Shown: positions 58,385 to 64,000 of the stretch, piece after piece | How positions within the stretch are numbered: position 1 is the stretch's first letter | How the letters are laid out: every line of letters begins with the position of its first letter | NCBI GenBank assembly: GCA_900618795.1 | Contig: UYJD01000003.1 | Location: 400,684-464,683, forward strand | DNA length: 64,000 bases | Reading direction: 5' to 3' | Source: Cyanodermella asteris | Lineage: Eukaryota; Ascomycota; Lecanoromycetes; Ostropales; Stictidaceae | The notes under the pieces: model-generated | The model's input: the letters and a program-made list of their open reading frames with translations, nothing else | Told to the model about the DNA's origin: nothing | Databases searched by the model: none | Program-made: the position numbers and the translations under genes

Positions 58385-58944
58385 TCTTAGAGCGGAGATT
58401 CTATTCGCTACGAGCGGTAGAAACGGCAAGATTGTGTAAGATATGAATGTATTTATATGGCCAGACACCCGGCTGAGCAGCTCGTCGAGTGCACTGCCCG
58501 GGTTCCTTTGAGTCTACATCAAGGTGCCTAGGTACCTAGCTCGGTACCGAAACAGATACCCGTCCAGCTATGTGACCTGGAACCGAATCAAGTGCCGAAC
58601 CGAAAATCCAGACCGTATGCATATGTATATCTACCAGGCCGCCAAGTGCCTCTCCAAACCTCCCATCAAAGCTTCTATCGAGTCCTCGAATAGGTGACAA
58701 GCTGGGTCACTTAACTGCATAATCGAACACTCAATGCCGCTTCCGGCCTGTCTATGCCGTATCATGCCGGTTGTGCTTCCTGCTCGTCGATCTCGTGTAA
58801 TTGTCCCCGCACGGCTTCAGCGCCGGTAACAGATGTCCGTCTCCTTCGCGAATGCTTTATATGCCCCCGTTTACGCCACGCTTTGAAAAACCAGAATGGA
58901 TTACCCTTTGGAGCCGGCTGTGAGTCGATCATGTTGCCATTATT
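58385..58944. other. Convergent intergenic spacer
   Basis: The 560 bases lie between converging genes. A palindromic CCTAGGTACCTAG at 58527-58539 is the only notable element. Confidence 0.5.
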
Positions 58945-60307
58945 CTATGAGACACTCTTGTCGATCCGGCTTCGACCTTCGGCATGGTCGCTAGGCGCGA
59001 TTACATCTCTGTTCTTCTTGGTATTTACATCGTCCGAGACCCCATCATCCCGCTCGGTCGGCATCACAGGCTCTGTTGGTGTAGTCTCGAGGTTCTTAGT
59101 AACGTCGACGGCGGCTGGAGTGCTTGGAACACCAATTGTTGTGCCTTGAATGGGTTCCAGCCGGTCGGCAAGTTCAGGATTCATGAGAAGCCCCTTCAAG
59201 ACACTGCAGACCTCCATATAGCAGGCTTTGACCGCAGGAGGGATTTTCAGGGCAGGATGCCGATCAAAGCCATGGGGTACACCTTTGATCTCTCTATAGA
59301 AAACGCGCTTGTTCATGCCCTCAAGGCGCTCTGCAAAGCGACGGCCTTCATCAGCAAGACCATCAAACTCGCACGTATGTATCAGCACGTCCTGAGGCAA
59401 CATTCTCAGCACGTCCTCCTTTGCCACAGCCGGCGATAGGAAAGGGTCTGCCATGTCGAGCTTGTCTGGCGGATAAAGATATGATGCGTCGAAGAGGTCC
59501 GTCAGGTAGTAAGGGAGCTCGTGAGCTGGCGAAGGGTTCATGCTCCGTCGATGAGGTCGTCCTTGAGTGAAATCAACGGCTGGATAAAACGCCGCGCAGG
59601 CGATGACTCGAAGTCTACCGGTATTCCTAATACCTGTCGCCTCCTCTTCTGGCTGCACTCCCAACTGCATACCCGCACTGATCGACCTGCGTTTCCGACG
59701 ATGTTCCGCAGCGTACAGCATGGGTGAGGTGAAACAAAAATTCCCACCTGTCGCTCGTCAGTCGACGGGTTCATGGCGCTGAACAGTCGTTGAACTTACC
59801 TGCGCTGAATCCACTGGTGATGACGCGATCCACGTCCAAACCGAGGTCGCCCGCATGTTTTTGTAGCCAGTGCATCGCCGCGACGCCATCCTGCATGCCG
59901 GTGGGGAATGGATACTCTGGAGCCAGTCTATACTCGACGCTGCATACAACACAATCCAGCTGCTCCATAGCAACGCTGAACCAACGTGCGTCGTCTGTTG
60001 CAGAACCGATAGTGAACCCGCCTCCATGGAAGTTGAGAATAACAGGATATTTCTTATCCTTGGGTCTTTTGTCATAGCCTGCTGGCGTAAAGAACTGTAA
60101 GGTCACAGAGCCAGGATGAAAAGGCTCCTTGATATGCATGGTTCTCTGGAAACTTGGTTTGACAGGATATGGAGATGGCATTCTGTGAATAGCCATGCCA
60201 ATTCCCATGAGGAAGCGCCAGACAACAGCCTGTGTCTTGAGCCACGCTCTGGATGGAGCATTCTCGGCATGCTCGCGAGGAGTCTGATCTTTCGAATCCT
60301 CTGCCAT
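58945..60307 (-). CDS. HSL-type alpha/beta hydrolase
   Basis: Esterase or lipase-like enzyme of the hormone-sensitive lipase family. Exons 59800-60307 and 58945-59747 encode 436 aa. The 52-nt intron (GTAAGT...CGACAG) restores the nucleophile elbow GFSAGGNF; reading through stops soon after. The oxyanion-hole motif HGGGFTIGSA lies near residue 95, then VEYRLAPEYPFP. The serine is in GFSAG (near 168), the acid in CEFDGLADEG and the histidine in GVPHGFDRHP. The hydrophobic N-terminal helix (AWLKTQAVVWRFLMGIGMAI) may associate with membranes. A C-terminal tail of about 60 residues is polar and disordered (TTPTEPVMPTERDDG). The substrate cannot be told. The start at 60307 (MAEDSKDQ) is preferred over an open upstream frame. 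Confidence 0.88.
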
Positions 60308-61853
60308 GGTGTAGAGAGCTGCGCACGGATGAGGAATGAGCCACCGTTCTTGTATATGTCTCAAGGCGGAGATTGGGTATTTCTAGGATACGGAGCTCGC
60401 AGTGCAGATCAAGGCGAAGGGTGGGCGACTTGCGTCAGAGCCGGGAACTCAAGTTCGGAAGATACTCCGCAAGGCACTCAAACACGAGCTTTCTTTAGGT
60501 TCTCAGTGGGGCACTTGATCGCGCATGTAGCTGGGTCCTTGATTAGGGAGGAGTTTGACTGAGCATCTGCGCAGCGCGATAATCATTTTGCTCCACCTGT
60601 GTATCACGTGTGGTACGAATTGAACGGAAGCCGACCGAAACGACGGACGACGCCGATGATAATCCTGCTGCTTCAAAACCCTCCTTTTGTCGTGGTCCGG
60701 GCGGCCGCTTTGTGTTGGCAGTTGAACTCGGAGCTAGAAATCCGGTCCTCCTGTTTCGGTCGTTCGGTATCATTCAGTGCTGCTGCAAATGGAGTCTCAG
60801 CCTCGTATATCACACAAATTAAGTCTCCTGGCTGCCTGTATCTGGACCTAGATTAAGGACCCCTGCCGAGTCATTAGAAATAGGCGTCCGCGAAGGTGGC
60901 TATGCGGATTATTTATCAGCAGCTCTCTCACCAATTGATCCGACTCGGCCAGGAATCGTATGGGGCAGCCCTCAGGTCAGTCAAGCACGTTTATGAGATT
61001 TTTGACCCAGCCGTTTAGTTTACTTTTGAGCCACTACTTGCCGGAGCTAGGAACGATCGAATGAACCCTTCCGAAGACATCCAATGTTGGCAGATCCAGT
61101 GTTACTGTGTTGTACATTTTGCAAAAACTCGATTACTTTGGACCCAGTCACAGCTCTACCAAATCCCCATAATGTCAATCCATTTCTGAACCACGGCAGC
61201 ACGAGCGTCTTCTGGCGATACGTTCGTGATCTGCTCTGATGGGATATATTGAAAAGAATACATTCTGCGACACAATGTAGAACGAAGCCTTGAAGCCTTG
61301 TCCTAGCTGAATCGTCTTCCAAAATATGATCTAAGGTCTGTCTTCGTCGAATGCCAGCTCGAGATGCTCTGAGTTACCTTATCGGAACACAAAGCCCCAC
61401 GCCGTCGAAGAGCGGGACCCACGACGAAAGGTCATCCAGCGGAGATGGACGGGGGTCTAGGGAGAGAGCTATGAGCGATCTTTGAAGCATCGCGTGAGTA
61501 GCTTTCGTGTACACCCGTTGTGCTGAGTCGGTGGCCGCAACATGCATATCTTGTCGAGATTTGGTTCTACAAGGCCTAGAATTGCATGTATTCTGTCGAT
61601 TCTGAAGGAAAATTTCCGCATATGTTCGTCTTGGAAAACTTGTACCGCGTGAGAGCTCTTGCTTGATTCTCTCAATATAATTGCGGCAAAGGACAATGAT
61701 TTTTGCGGCATGTGATGGACAAGCAGCTTCGTATGTTCAGTATGAAAGGGTCCGGGAGTAATAGGGCGTATATAGGCATCGACTTGCGACTTCAACAATG
61801 GCTCATAAGACGAGACCAAATGGGCATATTTTCATTATAGATCGTCAAGCTTG
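60308..61853. other. Intergenic, no gene seen
   Basis: About 1.5 kb with short frames only. The longest (116 codons, 61469-61819 minus) has no domain and no splice-linked partner that I could find. It contains the promoter of the hydrolase and the 3' side of the GT25 gene. Confidence 0.5.
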
Positions 61854-63043
61854 TTAAAAGCCAAATCCTGCTGCTTCAGCACCGTCCGGGTATGTATCTA
61901 TGTAATCTGTTTCCCCGTCGACAAGCTTTCCAAGATTCAGGCGGGTACTCCACCGAATGTTTCTGGTGTATGCTACGGGATTAAACCCCTTATGCGACAC
62001 AATATCGCTCTCTGCGCTTCTGTCTCCCACTCCGCGGTGATGTTGGAAGAGCTCTGGTTGAATGTACAGGCAGTTGCGCATTCTGCGACCATCAAGACCC
62101 TCGCACATCTCGTTGAGCGTCAAGTCCATGGCACTGGAGAGCTTCTTGACCCCGGACTCGTACAGTATCCTTCGAGCACCGGGTAAAGAGACGGCGTATC
62201 CCAGACTACACACCGAGAATGCAGCTCGGTGTACAACACGCGTGTGATTTGGGTATTGATTCACAAGTTTGTTGTCGGTAACTTGAATGCCAATGTGCTG
62301 GCTCTCAGGCACGCTTTCGTCTGTATACGGTACTCGAGCCAGAGGAATAGTAGGGAAGCTTGCATCTGGGAACCGGGTGCCGCAGTGACCCAACCAGAAA
62401 ATATCCCATCTGTCAATGTCACCGTAAGGAGATGATGTTGGTTGGGTCACGGTATCAGACAAAGAGAGGTCTGATTCATGTTGACTTGACGACACACGGG
62501 GGTTGGTTGCGTCCAGGAATTTATCACGCCTGCCAGCAAGCGGCTGCACGTGAAGCCTTGAGGCTTTAGCAAAATTCTGCATGTTCGCTTTGATTCGGAT
62601 ATCCCAGTCAACGTCATCTTCGAGAATGAGCGCAGAAGAAATTTTTTCTTCGACAATCCTGTTTCCAGTCAGCCACGAACTGTCTTGTGTCTTGAGTGCC
62701 AAGCCTGCAAACACTGGAGTTCGCATACCGCTGGGCAACATTCAAATGTGCTCGCCATGCTCCCAGAGCAGCCTTGGGAAGCTCAGTCTCATGCGGAGGC
62801 AAAGCTTTTGGATCAACTTCTGTGACACCGTCCACGAATTCAAGCTGGAGACCAGTGAGATGCGCGGCCAACGTCATGGCATCTCTGTGGTCTGTCCGGG
62901 TGGGTAAATTGATTACGAATATCTTTTGAAACTGTCGCAAGAGTCAGCTCGACATCAACAACGACGCTGCAGAGAATCTTGACCCCAAGAGTAGCGTTAA
63001 GGATATCATTGTACGAAGAATCATGATCATAGGTTTGTATCAT
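61854..63043 (-). CDS. GT25-family glycosyltransferase
   Basis: Galactosyl- or glucosyltransferase fold of the LPS-type GT25 family, found in fungi as Golgi type II membrane proteins. Exons 62984-63043, 62729-62931 and 61854-62658 encode 355 aa from ATG 63043. Introns of 52 and 70 nt rebuild NATLGFQKIFVINLPTRTD and HLNVAQRIVEEKI. Motifs are FVINLPTRTDHRDAM, the acceptor region LGAWRAHLNV, the DxD-like LILEDDVDWD, RWDIFWLGHCG and a late AAFSVCSLGYAVSLPGARR with DLTLNEMC. No membrane anchor follows this ATG. Just upstream the same frame encodes a strong transmembrane helix (LVGAGLVFILLTLLAI) and an in-frame ATG at 63193, but a TGA at 63128-63130 lies between. The gene may therefore be a soluble form, a recent pseudogene at its N-terminus, or use readthrough. 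Confidence 0.85.
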
Positions 63044-64000
63044 GCCTGTCGAGTGCCAGTCAGGTCGTGACGTGCGGCCAATAGCCAAGAGGGTAAGCAG
63101 AATGAAAACGAGACCGGCGCCAACCAGTCAAAGCGGTCTAGAAGTAGCGAACGACGCCATGGATACCAAGAGTGGATTTCGAAGCAAACGCATATGTACT
63201 GAGAAGATTGCGAATAGCAACAGGGTGAAATAAAAGGCAGATTAAGTCGGAAGAGCGGCCAAGGCCTACTGTAACGCGAACACGTGGGTGTGACTGTGTA
63301 GGCGGCCAAGGGCCGGCGTCAAGTCTGAAGGTGTGCTTGGGTATCTGGGTCTCTCACAGGGTCTGCAATTGTGTGCAAGGTTACGATCAATAAAGTAGCA
63401 TTAATGCTATTAAGTTGAGCCTAAGGGCTCCTACCTACTGTGCCGATGAGGCGAGCTATATAGACCATAGGTTTGCGTGGAGGAGAGTAAGGACAGCTGA
63501 GGAGAGCAGAGCTCTCCTTGCTCTACTCAGCTCTCCTCGGAGCCTTACTCCGCAGTTGGTACCTCCGTACCTACCGAACTCCCGATTAACTGGTCCTCGC
63601 GAGTCCCAGACTGACGGTCCCCCTATGTCCGTGACACCTACGCACGCGCTCAATAAAGGACAAAAGGAGAGAGGTCGCAGTGTCGCAGCACCAAGCGCCA
63701 AGGTGGCGGAAGCGAATCCCCTGCATCGCGCCGACACCGCGGCTGGACAGGACAGGGCGCTAAGGGCATCGCTACCATTCGCTGAATCAACCTCAGCTGT
63801 CTCCAGTCCAAGTTTGGTCTCCAAGCAGCACGTCAAATTGCAACCCCCTTCTGTCGAACGACGATGTTCTTAGAGCTCTAGCTCTAAAGCTGTGGTTTGA
63901 TGGTTGTTCTGCGCCAATCGTCTCAAGCGAAGCTGTTTCATCTTCAGCGTTTGCTGCGTCCCTGTTCAATGCCAGTCAGCCCTCACCTGAGCTTGTTGTC
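63044..64000. other. Upstream region of the GT25 gene
   Basis: It contains the interrupted N-terminal extension of the GT25 frame (63044-63193). An imperfect inverted repeat lies at 63485-63550. CTACCTAC (63431-63438) and TACCTACC (63568-63575) elements are present. No complete gene was recognised to the window end. Confidence 0.5.
63485..63550. repeat. Imperfect inverted repeat
   Basis: Nested arms pair GAGTAAGG (63485-63492) with CCTTACTC (63543-63550), and GAGGAGAGC (63499-63507) with GCTCTCCTC (63530-63538). The centre holds AGAGCTCT. It could form a cruciform or RNA hairpin; no terminal repeats or target duplication suggest a transposon. Confidence 0.6.

Noticed and set aside
61469-61819. 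116-codon minus-strand frame between the hydrolase and GT25 genes
   Set aside because: No domain and no neighbouring exon that would extend it.

Overview
This is nuclear DNA of a filamentous ascomycete, most likely a dothideomycete. Genes are spaced about 0.3-2.5 kb apart on both strands. Most introns are 47-90 nt with GTAAGT-like donors and CTAAC/CTGAC branch points. Several families are fungal: a FacB/Cat8 Zn2Cys6 activator, NCA2, a DUF7137-type wall protein and a DOMON-b561 protein. The class is inferred from gene style, not from a database search. I found 22 protein-coding genes. I saw no tRNA, rRNA, CRISPR array or intact transposon.

Layout. 1-3049 is gene-free upstream sequence. Then come a FacB/Cat8-like acetate regulator (3050-5761 +), an inositol monophosphatase-like enzyme (7365-8315 +), two small disordered proteins with CCCCT stress-type promoter motifs (8811-9104 + and 9730-10684 +), a small secreted protein (11013-11531 -), NHP2 (12875-13633 -) and eIF4G (14586-19359 -). 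Next are an Xaa-Pro aminopeptidase-like M24B peptidase (21485-23120 +), DNA polymerase alpha (23534-28039 +), a DUF7137-type protein (28590-29466 -), the Rad26/CSB repair ATPase (30023-33664 -), YAK1 kinase (35583-38261 +), an acidic-tail protein (39051-39707 -), ribosomal protein uS11 (40755-41434 -) and prephenate dehydrogenase TYR1 (41750-43770 +). The right part holds a DOMON-b561 redox protein (46192-47542 +), NCA2 (47765-49729 -), a divergent double AAA ATPase (51168-53414 +), an RPA70-like two-OB protein (53559-54938 -), biotin-protein ligase (55351-57754 -), a four-exon twin-CX9C COA4-like gene (57869-58384 +), an HSL-type hydrolase (58945-60307 -) and a GT25 glycosyltransferase (61854-63043 -).

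The genes do not form a metabolic cluster; most are housekeeping genes. Close head-to-head pairs that probably share promoters are uS11/TYR1 and BPL1/COA4. The points most worth a second look are the RPA70-like protein with only two OB folds, the double AAA ATPase with a degenerate first ring, a TYR1 exon junction without a good GT-AG solution, an in-frame TGA cutting off the membrane anchor of the GT25 enzyme, a COA4-like protein carrying an N-myristoylation signal, and a GGTAGGTA/TACCTACC motif that recurs in the intergenic spaces. Exon borders were built by hand from splice signals and reading frame, without transcript data.
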